Part shown: piece after piece, positions 1 to 11,397 of the stretch
Position numbering within the stretch: position 1 is the stretch's first letter
Layout: each line of letters begins with the position of its first letter
NCBI GenBank assembly: GCA_947034895.1
Contig: OX344763.1
Span: forward strand, 74,791,093 to 74,855,092
Direction: 5' to 3'
From: Rhytidiadelphus loreus
Lineage: Eukaryota; Streptophyta; Bryopsida; Hypnales; Hylocomiaceae
Length of the DNA stretch: 64,000 nucleotides
Made by a program: the position numbers and the translations under genes
The notes under the pieces: generated by a model
Seen by the model: the letters and a program-made list of their open reading frames with translations, nothing else
The model's database searches: none
Told to the model about the DNA's origin: nothing

Positions 1-258
1 TGATTTGGTAGTCAATGCAAACCATTTTTTGCATTTAAATCCAAAATGACTATAATCACTGCAACCAATAAATGCTTGAAATTCCCAAAGTACAAGAAAC
101 TATCATTTTAATGGAAATTGTCTTACACAATTGGAAATTTTAGTTTCCACAATTTCAAGTTCATTTCAATTCGACTTCATTTAAAGGACCCAACAATGGA
201 CAATGTTATTTTGGGAGGTCCTCAATCTCCCAAAATAATGAATATGATGTTTAAATCC

Positions 259-1656
259 TTATAGTACTATTCCAAGGCCTCTACATCTATAATGCAACAC
301 ATTACATTGTGAAGGTAGAATCGCTTTCCGCTTCATTTGCATCAAGGTCGGTGTCTTCATGTGGCCCACTACTGTCACTAGCTCCTGAGACCTTGTTTCA
401 TCATCCTCTCTGCTTGTAGGTTGAAGGATCACGTCACGTTCAACCTCAGAGTTCAAGTTTTGCACTTACGTTTCTAAACCGCGAACATCTTCGGCTAGCA
501 CTAATTGTTTTGGCAGTCTTGATGCACCAATAGTTCCATTGATAATAGGGCCAGTCTGGCGCTCAAGCGCCTGCTGCCCAACATGTTGATGCTTCGCTCT
601 CTCTGCAGTGCTTGATGGCCAAGGGTTTTGAGTGGAATTTCGTTCTCCAATGACAAATGGGTGGATAGCATGGTTTTGACGCTTGGGGTTCCATGTCACT
701 CTGTCTTACGTCTTTCGGGCTCGTTTATTTCTTGATTTAGAATGTTCACGCAATCGCCTGGATGATTCTCCAGGGCCTGACATCAATGAGACTGGAGTAG
801 GTTGTGGAGCTGAGCCATGCACTCCTTCATCAACGATCTATTGTACATCATTATGTGTCGGCACCCTTGTTAGAGGAGTTGGTACAATCCTCGATGTTGT
901 GGCAATGTCTACACTTGCAGGGCAATTGGACCCACAGGTACGGGTCTTGTTAAATACCACTTGCAATGGCGCATCTGAATCGTACACCCTGGTTTCTGTT
1001 GCAGCACTGTTGGACGGTGCTAAACTTGGACGAACTGCAGGTACTTCTTCAATATGCGACACCTCTTCTTGCCTTTCACCATGTATATTAACTCGTGCAC
1101 CACTTCGGAGATTCATTAGCATACTAAGGGGCAGACATGTGGCAATTGGAGACCTTACAAGCTCCACTTCATCTGCCACTGGAATATCTACACCTTCATT
1201 GTTGTCATTATGAGTTCTTTCCCTCGTTGGGTCTGAATTGATTACCGAAAATGCATCCCAAGTCGACACATGAGGGGCTTTGTCTTTGCGTTGATGCTCC
1301 ACTTTTGGAGAGCTGAGTCCATTATCATCACCCACAAATGTATTGCGGTATCGTCCTCGTGGAGGACTACCTACACGGGGCACCATACCAGCCCACCTAT
1401 TTCTACGGAAGCGTTTCTCTACTACCAAACGTCTCTGTTCTTCTCTCAAATCTCTAAACCTAACTTCATCTTCGTCCCCTGAAGAATATGGTTCCTCATT
1501 CTCTTCATTTGTATATCCGTCTACAAGGTACTTTTCGTAGAATAGTGCTGGATTGTGTCCTTGCTTTTCATGTTCCAATTTATTGGTGGTGTCAGGGTTG
1601 CCAAGGCGTCCAGACGCCGAGATTCGCGTGCGGATGTCCCGCGTCCACATCCGCAC
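259..1656 (-). pseudogene. hAT-like transposase C-terminal region (decayed)
   Basis: One minus-strand reading frame stays open from 1656 to 259 apart from three in-frame stops: TAG at 838, TAA at about 700 and TAA at 466. There is no frameshift. The product begins with an acidic stretch (motif EENEEPYSSGDEDE) after a segment resembling the post-dimerisation tail of the hAT proteins at 20.2 and 60.8 kb, then becomes polar and low in complexity. The DUF659 core and the CERNWS dimerisation signature are absent, so the N-terminal two thirds are missing. Reading upstream, the frame runs straight into the TCGGACGG array, so the element is deleted or rearranged there. The assignment rests on resemblance of the tail only; it could be another acidic element protein. 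Confidence 0.45.
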
Positions 1657-2110
1657 CCCCCCAGACGTCCGAATTTTTCATTTTTTACCAAGGGTAAAAA
1701 AAAGTTACTACGCCCGACACCGGACGGTTTGTCCGGGTCTTCTGACGGCTTGGTCCGATCAGACGGCCACTTTCGATTGGACGAACTAATCGGACGGCCA
1801 CTGCAGATCTGACGGGCTCTTCGGACGGCTTCTTTCGACGATCTGATCAGACGGGTAGGTCCGATCCAACAGCCTAATCGGACGGGCTAATTAGATGGCC
1901 ACTTCCAATCGGACGGCCTAGTTGGACGGCCTTTTTCGATGGCCTGATTGGGCGGCCTCTTTCGATCCGATGGCCTGATCAGACGGCCACTATTGATCCG
2001 ATGGGCTCTTTGGATGGTCTGATCGGACGGGTAGGTCCAATCCGACGGCCTAATCAGACGGGCTGATCGGATGGCCACTTCCGATCCGACGGCTTGATCG
2101 GACGACAAGG
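1610..2110. repeat. TCGGACGG short-motif array 1
   Basis: A dense degenerate array built on CGGACGG and its complement CCGTCCG, with units such as CGGCCTAATCGGACGG separated by GATC-rich linkers. Units are roughly 15-32 bp and alternate orientation. It lies directly upstream of the minus-strand hAT-like fragment. The same motif recurs at 5.4, 8.4, 10.4, 58.7 and 60.1 kb. The first 80 bp (1610-1690) carry GTCCGCG/GCGGATGT variants closer to the 13 kb array. Short ORFs here are translations of the array and are not genes. Confidence 0.85.
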
Positions 2111-2159
2111 TTTGATTTAGACATTAAGAACTCAAATGGTTCTTAACCAAGCCCTTTTC

Positions 2160-2437
2160 CTACCAAAAGTATAATCTATGAGTGAAAAAAATTTAGAAAT
2201 AAAAAATCAAATTTTTTGAAAATTCTTCGTATTGCCCAGTCTACCAAGTTTTGAGTTACATGGGCATAATTTTTGTAGAGGGGTACCGATTGAGAAAAAA
2301 ATTATATTCCCACAAAGGTAATCCATTTTTCTATCTTCAAGAAAAGTTTAAGAAAATCAGGAGAAAAATTCAGCCCATAGGTACCAACCCGAAATCCATT
2401 TGTCCCCCGAAGGGACGCTTTGTCCTTTAGGGGTTAA
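2160..2437. mobile_element. piggyBac-type MITE, right-end fragment
   Basis: The segment ends in CCTTTAGGGGTTAA at 2424-2437. Its interior shares a block (CCGATTGA...AAATTATATTCCCACAAAG...CAGCCCATAG) with the elements ending at 6315 and 17326. The terminal TTAA followed inward by CCCCTAAAGG is the end structure of piggyBac-superfamily elements, which duplicate TTAA on insertion. No left end was found, so this is a partial copy. Confidence 0.5.
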
Positions 2438-2806
2438 AATGAGCTATGAAAAGAAATTGAACCCATTGTTGAACTTCGGGATACAATAAGTTTTGTTATA
2501 ACCCCTATTTACGGTCACGAAAATTATTCTAACAAAAAAAAAAAAAATGGTACAAGTTCTAAGTACGAAATAGCGTCAAAATGCACGATTGTACTGTTTT
2601 TGATATTTTTATAGAAATGCCATTTTTTTAATTAACAAGGATTTAGGCCCAAAAATTAACCCATTCTTGTACTTTAGGGAGTTTGAAATAATTCCCATTC
2701 AAACTCATGAAAGTAAATTGACTTTGAAAAAAATTAAAATTCATAAAAATTTTGTATCGTTCCCAAATGTAGAATTCAACACATTTTTATTCTAACCATT
2801 TCTTTC

Positions 2807-3240
2807 TTAATCCCTAAAGGACCGAGCCATTTTCTGGATCCAAAATCACTGAAAACTGCCATTTCTGCTGCGATCATTCACGATGTTTTGAAAATGTTTT
2901 TTTTGAAAATGTAACTGTAAGATCTTGAAGTGAACTTGTATGAGAGGGTGTGGTAAACTTTTTGTGATTTTTCACCGTACGGATAAAGAGATATTTGCAT
3001 TCAAAGTCATTTTTTTTTTTTTTTCACTGTGCCCCAGAATTTCAGATGCCTTTGACTGCCTCATGCTCAATTTTTTTGCACTACACAGCATAAAGTTAAA
3101 AAAATTTCTTATAGGTATTGAAGTTAGGCATATGCATACCAATTTTCAAAGCAATCCAACACACCTAACACCTCCAAAAAAATCTTGCAATGCCACAATG
3201 TCCCAGAAATTGACAATGCACTAAGTCATCTTCGAATCAG
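2807..3240. mobile_element. piggyBac-type MITE, left-end fragment
   Basis: It begins TTAATCCCTAAAGGACC at 2807 and continues with the family block AAAACTGCCATTTCT and GTAAGATCTTGAAG, also seen after the left ends at 10448 and about 16552. The right end is not clear: a weak GGGGTTAA lies at about 3389-3396, otherwise the copy decays into AT-rich sequence. The remaining 3240-3729 is AT-rich with no gene that I can support. Confidence 0.45.
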
Positions 3241-3729
3241 TTTTCCCACCACATACTTTAAGATATTGAAAATCAAAATAGTGAATAGAAAGACATACTT
3301 ATATTTGACAAGTACAATTTTTTTTTTTGAAAAATATGAAAATCTAAGATTTCTATAACCTTCTGAAGTTTGAAATTGCTTGCACGATGGGGTTAATAGA
3401 GCATACAATGAAGACAATCTCCACACAACCTTGCTAATTGCCACCTCAACATTCAACAACAAGTAGTGCCCTTTTCATTCAAGTCATATATATCTTTCAT
3501 GTGACAATAAATCATAATCAGTAGTTATTCAAATACATCGGACTTTCAAAATGTATAATTATCATATTCCACATATATGGTCATACATCCACATTGCATA
3601 ATTAGGCACTATATAGTGTGCACTCGTACATCCGCATTCTATATTTACTACATACCTCTATAGTTTTATGCTACTATAAAGTATGCTAAACTATTAATAT
3701 GAATGGTGGAAGTGCTCATCCGGCACAGG

Positions 3730-5188
3730 TCAATTGCACCTACTGGGAAAGAAATTGATGATGTGGGACAAACCGCCATGGTAATTCGAACCTTCACCGC
3801 AAGGCTGCTCCATGTACGAGTGAAACATAAGGGCCAAAACGTGGTGGCTCAACTTTGTCAGTTCAGCTGATTCTCGATGCAACTTGTAGTATTCTTCGGA
3901 CATGCAATCTTTATTGATACGTTGAGTGAGTTTACAAACCACATATTCTTCTAATGCACGTGATAGATTTGGAATGATTAACACGTCTGCATCTCTTTTG
4001 TGTACATATGCGATCTTCGGATCCACCCACCACCTCTTTCTCTAAGTCTCCTCCATGTCACTTGCACATGTGAACGTGTATAAAGACTTCATTGGTTCAG
4101 AAGCTACGGTAGTCATGCTCCAATCGCAGACTCCAATGTACACACATGACTCGTCCTCCGAAAAGTGAAACATTATGTTGTTTAGAGAGATGTCATTGTG
4201 AAGATGTCCAGAAATGTGCACCGCATTCATGATGTGCAACAATGCCCATGCGAGCTGCGTGCGCTTCTTTCTAAATCGTCCGAGACGGTAAGCTTCAATC
4301 AACTCTATCTCTGTTGGCCTCGAATACTGCAACCAAATGGCAATGTTGTTTGGATAATCATTATCCAGGTTCATCATGTGCCGTAGTGTTCCGCCATTCT
4401 ACCAATATAAATACCCTTCATTTGTTGTTCCATGAATTGCAGCAAACCATATAACTCCAGGGTCTGGAATCCACACTGCCATTGACTCGTTTTGGTGTTC
4501 CAATCTCGCAAGATGAGGCTGTATGCGGTGTTGATTGGATAGCTTTGCTGCGAACTCCCAAAATGTAGCTATCCTGGATACCCTTCAATTCGAATCCTAT
4601 GAATTGTTGCATATCCACCCTTCATGATTTTCTGGTCTTGAGCAATTACTCGTGCTGTGTCTAGAAGCGCTATGAGGTGTTGTCTGCTCCGATTCAGCTC
4701 AGCCACTCCATCAGTGCTATTCCACCAATCCAAAGATCCTCGTCTGTTACGGCTCTTGCAAATGGCTTGCATCGTGCAACAAACAAGTCAGCTTTCAGAA
4801 TGACTTCACGAAAAGCCTCATCATTTTCTTGATATTAAGAGCCATACCTTCTGAGCACCATTGATGCATTCCACAATGCATCGTGGACCCTATTCTCCAA
4901 GAATTTTGGAAAGCCTTTCTTCTCCGTCTTGTGGTGCCATTCCAGAATGCTAAGCGCATTCATCATTAGTTGCCACATGTCCGCCTTGAATTTCTGCGAG
5001 CACTCCTCGTTGTACCTAACATATTTGTTGTGTAGTGACATCGTGGTTTCCGATTCATAGAAATTGACGATCAACTTGATCAGAAATCTCTTGCATGCAT
5101 CAAAGGGAATGCCCCTACTTGCCTCATTGTTTGAACCTCTTTTGTACTCCATTGGTTTTCTCTTTGCAGCCTTCTTTGTTCATGGCAT
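3730..5188 (-). pseudogene. Kinase-like protein, copy 1 (decayed)
   Basis: Divergent protein-kinase homologue with a long N-terminal extension. The start is ATG at 5188 (an in-frame TGA is its third codon), followed by a Lys/Arg-rich leader like those of neighbouring genes. N-terminal helical region with VNFYESETT is at about 5090-5030; a glycine-loop remnant MKGGYATIHRI is near 4600; an FAAKLS stretch that may hold the VAIK lysine near 4550. The catalytic loop HNDISLNNIMFHF keeps the HxD aspartate and the metal-binding Asn; the DFG equivalent is CDWS. At least two frameshifts (frame changes near 4770 and 4560) and stops TGA 5183, TAA 4835, TAG near 4390 and TAG 4042 make it non-functional. 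It is homologous to the kinase at 11.4-13.0 kb. A TCGGACGG array sits about 210 bp upstream. Confidence 0.6.
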
Positions 5189-5399
5189 CTTGATGAACTT
5201 TTTGTACAAATGAATATTCGCAAAGTGAAATGATAATTTCAAGTTCAAGTGAAACTTGCACCAATACTAAAAAAAATGGCAATAAGGGGCCCCCAAAATT
5301 GCACTCTTGCTTTCTCGAGAAGAAGAACCAATGGGGGCATGAACCACCAAGCTCTCCGCTTCACTCTTGTAATATGCAAGGGGGAAAACAAAAGTGAGG

Positions 5400-5640
5400 A
5401 TCGGATGGGCCCGTCCGACGCTCTTATACCTTTCGGATGCACTTTTTCCGACGCACGGTCCGCGTCGGAAATCCGACGCCTACAACGCGTTTGGCTGATC
5501 GGCCGTCCGATTGATTCGACGGCCCTCATGTGACGAAACCTTGGGCGTCCAATCAATTGGATGGCCCCTGTGAGTCGGACGGTCTGCTGTGCGACAGATC
5601 GGACGCTCGGCAGGCCAACAGATCGGACGGCTCCGATAAC
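5400..5640. repeat. TCGGACGG short-motif array 2
   Basis: A cluster of CGTCCGA/TCGGACG units with linkers including GATCGGCCG and CGGACGGTCTG, placed 210-450 bp upstream of the kinase-like start at 5188. The composition switches sharply from the AT-rich flanks. The minus-strand ORF across it is simply the array in translation. Confidence 0.8.
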
Positions 5641-5734
5641 TATCATTTTCATATAATATTATATATACATATATAAATTTCAACATGATATATACATTTA
5701 TGTTTATTTTATAACATGCTGTGTAGAATTATTC

Positions 5735-6315
5735 CTAACCCATAAAGTCCCAATTGTAAAAGCTATTTTTGGGCCTAATCCATTGAAAATTGTCAATTTT
5801 ACTATGAAGTAAAATTTTGAAAAAAAAATTAGAATGATCTTGTCCTACACTTGTCTTACATCATGTTATTAATTTTTGGTGATGTTTGACCATATAGATT
5901 GAAAAATATTAGCATTCCAAGTGGAAGAAAAAATTTCTTTCAAGATATTCCTATGATTGCCCACAAAACAAGAAAATCCATAACTTTTGCATCATTAATC
6001 CAGTTGGAATGAATCAAAGCTCCCCATTTAGAAGAAAATATAATGTACAAGAAAAAAAATATTCAATTTTGATTCAAATTTCTAGTGGATTTTTTGGGTT
6101 GCCCGGTCTCACCCGTTTTGAAGTTCATAGGTTATGGTGCAATAACTTTTGCCCATGGGCACCAACTGAAATAAAAATTATATTCCCGAAAAACTCATCA
6201 ATTTATCTATCTTATGAAAAAATTCCAAAAAGTTTCAGTAAAAAATGAGATCAAAGGATCCTGTCTGAAATTCATTTTGTCCCCCTTTACTTGACAAAAT
6301 CACTTTTGGGGTTAA
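5735..6315. mobile_element. piggyBac-type MITE (about 580 bp)
   Basis: The left end CTAACCCATAAAGTCCC at 5735 is degenerate; the right end TTTTGGGGTTAA finishes at 6315. The interior carries the family blocks TTGACCATATAGATTGA (left) and GGGCACCAACTGAAATAAAAA (right), in the same order as the copy at 16.55-17.33 kb. No coding capacity is visible. The following 6316-7143 is AT-rich and I see no gene in it. Confidence 0.6.
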
Positions 6316-7143
6316 AGTAGGAGGTCCACAAAGCAAAATTAGACCATGTAAAGGCTGCAAATAAATTTCAAAGAGGTGAAACAACTTGAAGTATTTTTCA
6401 ATGAAATTTCCTTGATAGACAAAGAAAATTGACATGTAAATCAAGTCCTTTCTAATTACATGAAGCTTCATGGAATTAGTTATGAAATTTTGAATGCAAT
6501 TTTGGGAATAAAAAAAATAGGAATAAATTTATATTAGTTAAATTTAAGCACTCTTTCTTTATGTTTTTAATAGGAAGAATAGAAAGATTACCAAATCTTA
6601 AAACCGTGACTCCAAATATTTTTGTCCATTACAATTCACAAGGGTCAAGGTGTGTGTTGGACATAGATGTACTAATAAGTGACAATTTACTTTATGACAG
6701 AGGGTCTACAAAATATAACATGCTACCTTATGTTTTAAAAAAAATAAAAATTGTATACAACAGGTTCGAAGCACTTCAATATTTTCCATGAACATTTGGG
6801 ATAAACATGCCATCTACGATGATGCATTCACATTTTCACATTCGAATGACAAAATGGTAAAAGCTAGGCCATTGCTATACTTAGCTTCCAAAACACTATG
6901 GCTTAATCCATTGCACATCAATGGCAATCAATAATACCATGAACGTGAGAAATCTATCATTCTAATAATATATTTCAATACATTATATTTGTAGCGGTTT
7001 TGCACTGTACGTGACGACCACTCATTGACATCATTACACTATGCTTGCTACATTCTATATTGCATCATTGTATGGCAAACAACTAAATTACAATCAAGAG
7101 CCCATATTGTAAGACAAACACTACAATAGTGTTTGATTTGGCT

Positions 7144-8148
7144 TCATTCAGAATCTGAATCCGTGTCATCTCTCTGGCTTGGGCCTGTAGGACCACAACC
7201 ATAAACACCGAGATATGGTCTTCTGCCATAGTAGTCGGGAACATATCCGCTTCGCCCACCTCCTTGTCCATAATTTGTAGAGGAAGGACCTCCAAAAGTT
7301 AGAGGAGGAATTGAATTACCATGGTTTGATCTTCTTTGAGTTGAACTGCCATAATAAGAACCTCCAACGTTTTGAAAGCCATGTTGGGGGTCATGGCCAT
7401 AGTGTGAACCATAGGGCCCATTTTGTGGGTCATATGCACCACGGTCACGTTGGTAGAATCCATCATACCCATCTTGTCGACCACAGTCCTCTACGCTTCT
7501 ACTCATTGCTTCTTGCATTTGTTGTTCGTATTCAATGTCTTCTCGATCTTTTCTTCACTCATGCTTCTCTCCCAATGTCATAAGTACTGGAGCTCCACCC
7601 TCATCATCATCACTCGTCCATTCATCTTCTCCATGTGGCACCACAACTGCAAGAAATCCAAATTGCTTTCGATTGGACCACTCTAGCTGGCAATCACTTG
7701 CAACAATCTAGCTAGTATAAATCATTGCATCATTCCAATTCAGATTATTTACATGTTTCCCATAAATTGTACGCCAATCTACATCTTTGTGGAGTACAAT
7801 CTCTGTCCAAACCATAGCCATGTTAGAATAGTTCATTATATTAGATTTGGAGTCACGTAAACCCGTTGAACGCGTTACTTCTTCGTAACGGGGAACAAAG
7901 TGTTTGCTCGTACATGTGGACATTTGTCCTTCCCATCAACGAACTTGTTGTTCAGTGCATTCTTGTGGCCACATTTTGGAGAGATGAGTCATTTTTATGT
8001 ACTTCTTGTATGTTGTGCAGTTCCAAACTTTCTTTGGCTCTTCTTCCCATCCATCTTCAGCTACGCAATTAGTATTTTTCCAGTCTTCCCAATTCATGTC
8101 TTGAGATTTGCCTTTCTTACTTTTACTCGATGGTTTAGGGCGAGACAT
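7144..8148 (-). pseudogene. Unknown element gene with Gly/Tyr/Ser-rich tail
   Basis: One frame runs from ATG 8148 to the stop at 7144, interrupted only by in-frame stops: TGA at 7936, TAG at 7708 and a TGA near 7560. There is no frameshift, so the ancestral protein had about 334 residues. The N-terminus is basic and Ser-rich (SRPKPSSKSKKGKS), like leaders of the neighbouring kinase-like genes. The middle has Trp-rich segments (MNWEDWKN, DVDWRTIYGKHV, NLNWNDAMIY) followed by an acidic DEWTSDDDEGG. The last 120 residues are rich in Gly, Tyr, Ser, Gln and Arg (QNVGGSYYGSSTQRR), resembling low-complexity tails of RNA-binding proteins. I do not recognise a catalytic motif. A TCGGACGG array sits 290 bp upstream, as for the transposon genes here. 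Confidence 0.5.
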
Positions 8149-8439
8149 GGTAACCTTAATTACAATGAAGATAATTGATGTTCGAATTTTCAAAAAAAAT
8201 TGCACCAAGTGCACCAAGTGCTTCTCACTTCGAATGCAATGGAGTCAAACGGTTTTACAGTTCACAACTCTTTACATCCAAATAATTATTCAAACCACAT
8301 CACTTAAAACAATCAAGTATCGAAGCACAACCGTTCACACACCAAACCGGAAGGGGCGAGTAGAGTCATGGATTCACATCGGGCATTGGAAAACCCACTC
8401 TAGGAGGGAAACGGCTGTAGAAAAATGAGGCATCCGAAA

Positions 8440-8640
8440 CGGTATTTATGGCTTCCGACGGCGCTTTAGGGTCCGTCCGAATCGGGTGGCAAAGCATCCG
8501 ACGTCCCCATCGTGCGGACAGAAACCGTCACCAGCTAGATCACACGGTCACCGAGAAAGTGTGGACGCACCGACAGGTGGACGAACAAGTCGGACGGGGC
8601 GTCGGAAGGGTGGATGGGCCGTCCGACAAGGAGAAGTTTG
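8440..8640. repeat. TCGGACGG short-motif array 3
   Basis: Scattered CCGACG, GTCCGTCCGA, GTCGGACGGGG and CCGTCCGACA units with GC-rich linkers, looser than arrays 1 and 2. It lies 290-490 bp upstream of the minus-strand gene starting at 8148. Confidence 0.7.
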
Positions 8641-10160
8641 AAAAAAATTAAGCCTTCCAAATTTTTTTTTGCAGGGTTTGCCCTACAGGGGCAATGAGGG
8701 GGACAGTTCACCGTGCCCTTTTTAGGACCCCTTGTGAGCATGTCATAAGTCATAACACTATTAAAAATTGTCTACTATGGAGGTGTTTGTGCAATGTTTT
8801 GTTATTTTGTGATAATTTATAGAAAATGCTATACAATATAAATTATATGGTTCTTTAATTGAAATTGTATAACATAAAGAAGAAAAATAATAATAAGAAA
8901 GAAATATGGAATTATTGAATTCCAAAATTCAATAGGGTTTTGCTATGCCCTTGAAAAATTAGGATCCCATTGCTCTAAAATTTGTAATTTTTTTAATAAA
9001 TCATGTACATCCTCTAATTTGTTTTCTTGAAAGAATTGTAGAAATTCATCAACTACGGTTATAGGGCACTTACAACTGCATTTTTTGAGTAAAAAAAGAG
9101 AGATTTAATAATTGTTGTCCATGTAAAAGTAGAAAACCTACCTAAAAGAATTTATTCGAAGAAATAATTTTTTTTTGTTCGGGTGTGCCTACTCTCTTCT
9201 GTTCCACAAAAACATGTAGAACTTCTTTTCTAGTTAATAGTTATCAATCTCATGAACAATTGCATGCACAAATGAACACTAAAAATTTATAGATTTATTT
9301 TGTCAACACTCAAGAACATGCTCTAATAGGCTAGAGCTTTGAATAAAAAGATTATCCATAATTCTCTCATAACAAATACTTGTGCAATATTGCAAGGTAT
9401 GAAAGCTTAACATTTCGTTATACATATAATTAATGAGACAAAAATTAATAGATTAATGAATTCAAGTTTAGAAAATTTGGTGAAGGCCTTAAAGTTGACC
9501 CCTCTCTCCCCCTTCTCAATGAAATGAAAAAATATATCAATATAGGGTATATGGTTCAAATTTTCCATATTACAATGTCATGAATTCATGAATGAGTAGT
9601 ACATTTTGCATGTACATTTTACATATAAATAAAAAACGTTCAAATGATCATATGTGAGGTTCTCCTTCTATTAATTCTCGTACATGAGTGGTCATCGTAT
9701 TCAATTGTCAATTTCGTGGGACAACCTTTCACTTTTGCAATTTGCATAGTGCCATGTAATAATTCATACCTAGAAACATAGAAATGAATAACTAATTAGT
9801 CGATGAGGTTCACATGTATATTACATTTAAATTATTACATGTAGACTACAAGTTCAATGGATCAATTACACAATGGTTTCTACATTCAAATTACATTTCA
9901 ACCAACATTTCCACATTGACTTTTTAAATCATATCTTAAAATCAGAAAAGAAGTCCTCTACTTTGTGGATCATAAAAAAGAAATGTCTTCAAATTGCAAT
10001 GTAATAATGTATCCATGTAACCATGTATAGAGGGTGAGCCAAAATTGCTACAAGATTATATTGGGATGGTGGGAATACAAGGTGAAACTGTCAAAGCAAT
10101 GCCGCATGCTACACGAATTTTTTGTTGAGCACATGAAAAATTTATATGTGAATTCATAAT
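8641..10160. other. AT-rich interval, no gene seen
   Basis: AT-rich sequence with homopolymer runs and no long reading frame, RNA gene or clear repeat that I can support. Confidence 0.6.
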
Positions 10161-10167
10161 ATATAGG

Positions 10168-10201
10168 ATTTAGGGTTTAGGGTTTAGGGTATAGGGTTTA
10201 G
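10168..10201. repeat. Interstitial TTTAGGG repeat
   Basis: About five units of TTTAGGG with one variant (TATAGGG). This is the plant/green-lineage telomere repeat; the small number of units and AT-rich flanks on both sides indicate an interstitial site rather than a chromosome end. Confidence 0.8.
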
Positions 10202-10374
10202 CATTGGAAAGAGTAATACAATGTGGAGAAGGAAATGAACAATAAGCTTTCAGACATTGGATGCTTTCTACATTCATTGGTTATTTTTAACAGTGATTTA
10301 ACTATTTCAAAGATCCGTTGTTTGAACAGTGCGTACACAGTTGGCGGATGACAATTCAGCAAGTTCGTGCAGAG

Positions 10375-10430
10375 GATTCGACGTCCGGTTCGCCCGTCCG
10401 ATAGAGGTCTCGCCCGTCCGATGTGGTCAA
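10375..10430. repeat. Small TCGGACGG-type cluster
   Basis: Three close motif copies (GACGTCCGGTTCGCCCGTCCGA and two CGCCCGTCCGAT-type units, each shown in part) just before the left end of the MITE at 10448. No gene is adjacent; probably an orphan remnant of a larger array. Confidence 0.55.
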
Positions 10431-10447
10431 CACTAAGTTGACTTTTT

Positions 10448-11175
10448 TTAACCCTTAAAGGACCGACACTATGTTTTCACCAAAAACTCTCTAAAACTGT
10501 CATTTCTAGTACAACTACCAAAATTTTGATAAAAAACTTTTTTTGACATATCTAACCGTAGGATGTTGTATTATATAGTATCAAAAACTTATGGTAAAAA
10601 TTTCAGACATTTCCACCGGGTGGATTGCAAGATATAAGCATTCAAAATTTGAAATTAACTAAAATCATTTTTTTGACCCTGCGAAAAGCAGGGCAGCTGC
10701 ACTTCACAAGCTCACATTTCTATGAAAAAATGACCTAAATGGTGGTGCTTCTTTGGATTTGTTTTCCTAGACAAGTTGGCCACATGCTTGAAAATTTTCA
10801 GATCATTTGGAATAGTACAACATATAGGAAAAAAATAGTAAGTAGATAGTACTAGAGAATGATTAAAAATACTAAATTATTTACAATTTAAATATGGAAT
10901 TGAAAATTTACAATTCCAATGGTCGAAATGTTGTAATAATGTATGTACATCCTATAATTTTATTTTTGTCCAAAAATATTGAAAATTGGATAAGATAAAG
11001 GATGTCAAAGTTTATTTTAGAGCAAGAAATCCAAAACTGCCCGCAAACAGAAAATCCTCATAATCCTCATAATTTTTGACTCATTGATCAAAACGGAATG
11101 ATTCTAAGCTTTTTGCCTTTTTCCGTATATCAAACTCTAAAAAATCAATTTCAAATCTAATTAGTTGTTTGCTAC
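10448..11175. mobile_element. piggyBac-type MITE, right end lost
   Basis: It starts TTAACCCTTAAAGGACC at 10448. The interior is the reverse-complement counterpart of the complete element at 44.91-45.76 kb: both share AACCGTAGGAT-type, GACCCTGCGAAAAGCAGG-type and TTTTGACTCATTGATCAAAA-type blocks. Similarity fades at about 11170 before the expected right end. The flank 11176-11397 is AT-rich without a gene. Confidence 0.6.
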
Positions 11176-11397
11176 TTTGTTTACTACACATTCACAAATT
11201 CACAGAAGTCATACAACTGTCTTGATGGAAGAAAGACCAAATTGCATATTACAAGATTTTCACCATATGTCCATATCTTTATGTATGAAATGTGTAGCAA
11301 CCATGAAATACACATGCTTGATGCTCTTCTAACCAAAAATGTGTGGTCTACCTATAAAACTATCACATACTAGAGCTCAAAAAGTAAAAACAATATA

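Noticed and set aside
5245..5652. 135-residue minus-strand ORF
   Set aside because: Array translation plus random flank; the kinase start lies downstream at 5188.
10168..10201. Chromosome end or telomere-adjacent sequence
   Set aside because: Only about five TTTAGGG units with unrelated sequence on both sides; interstitial.
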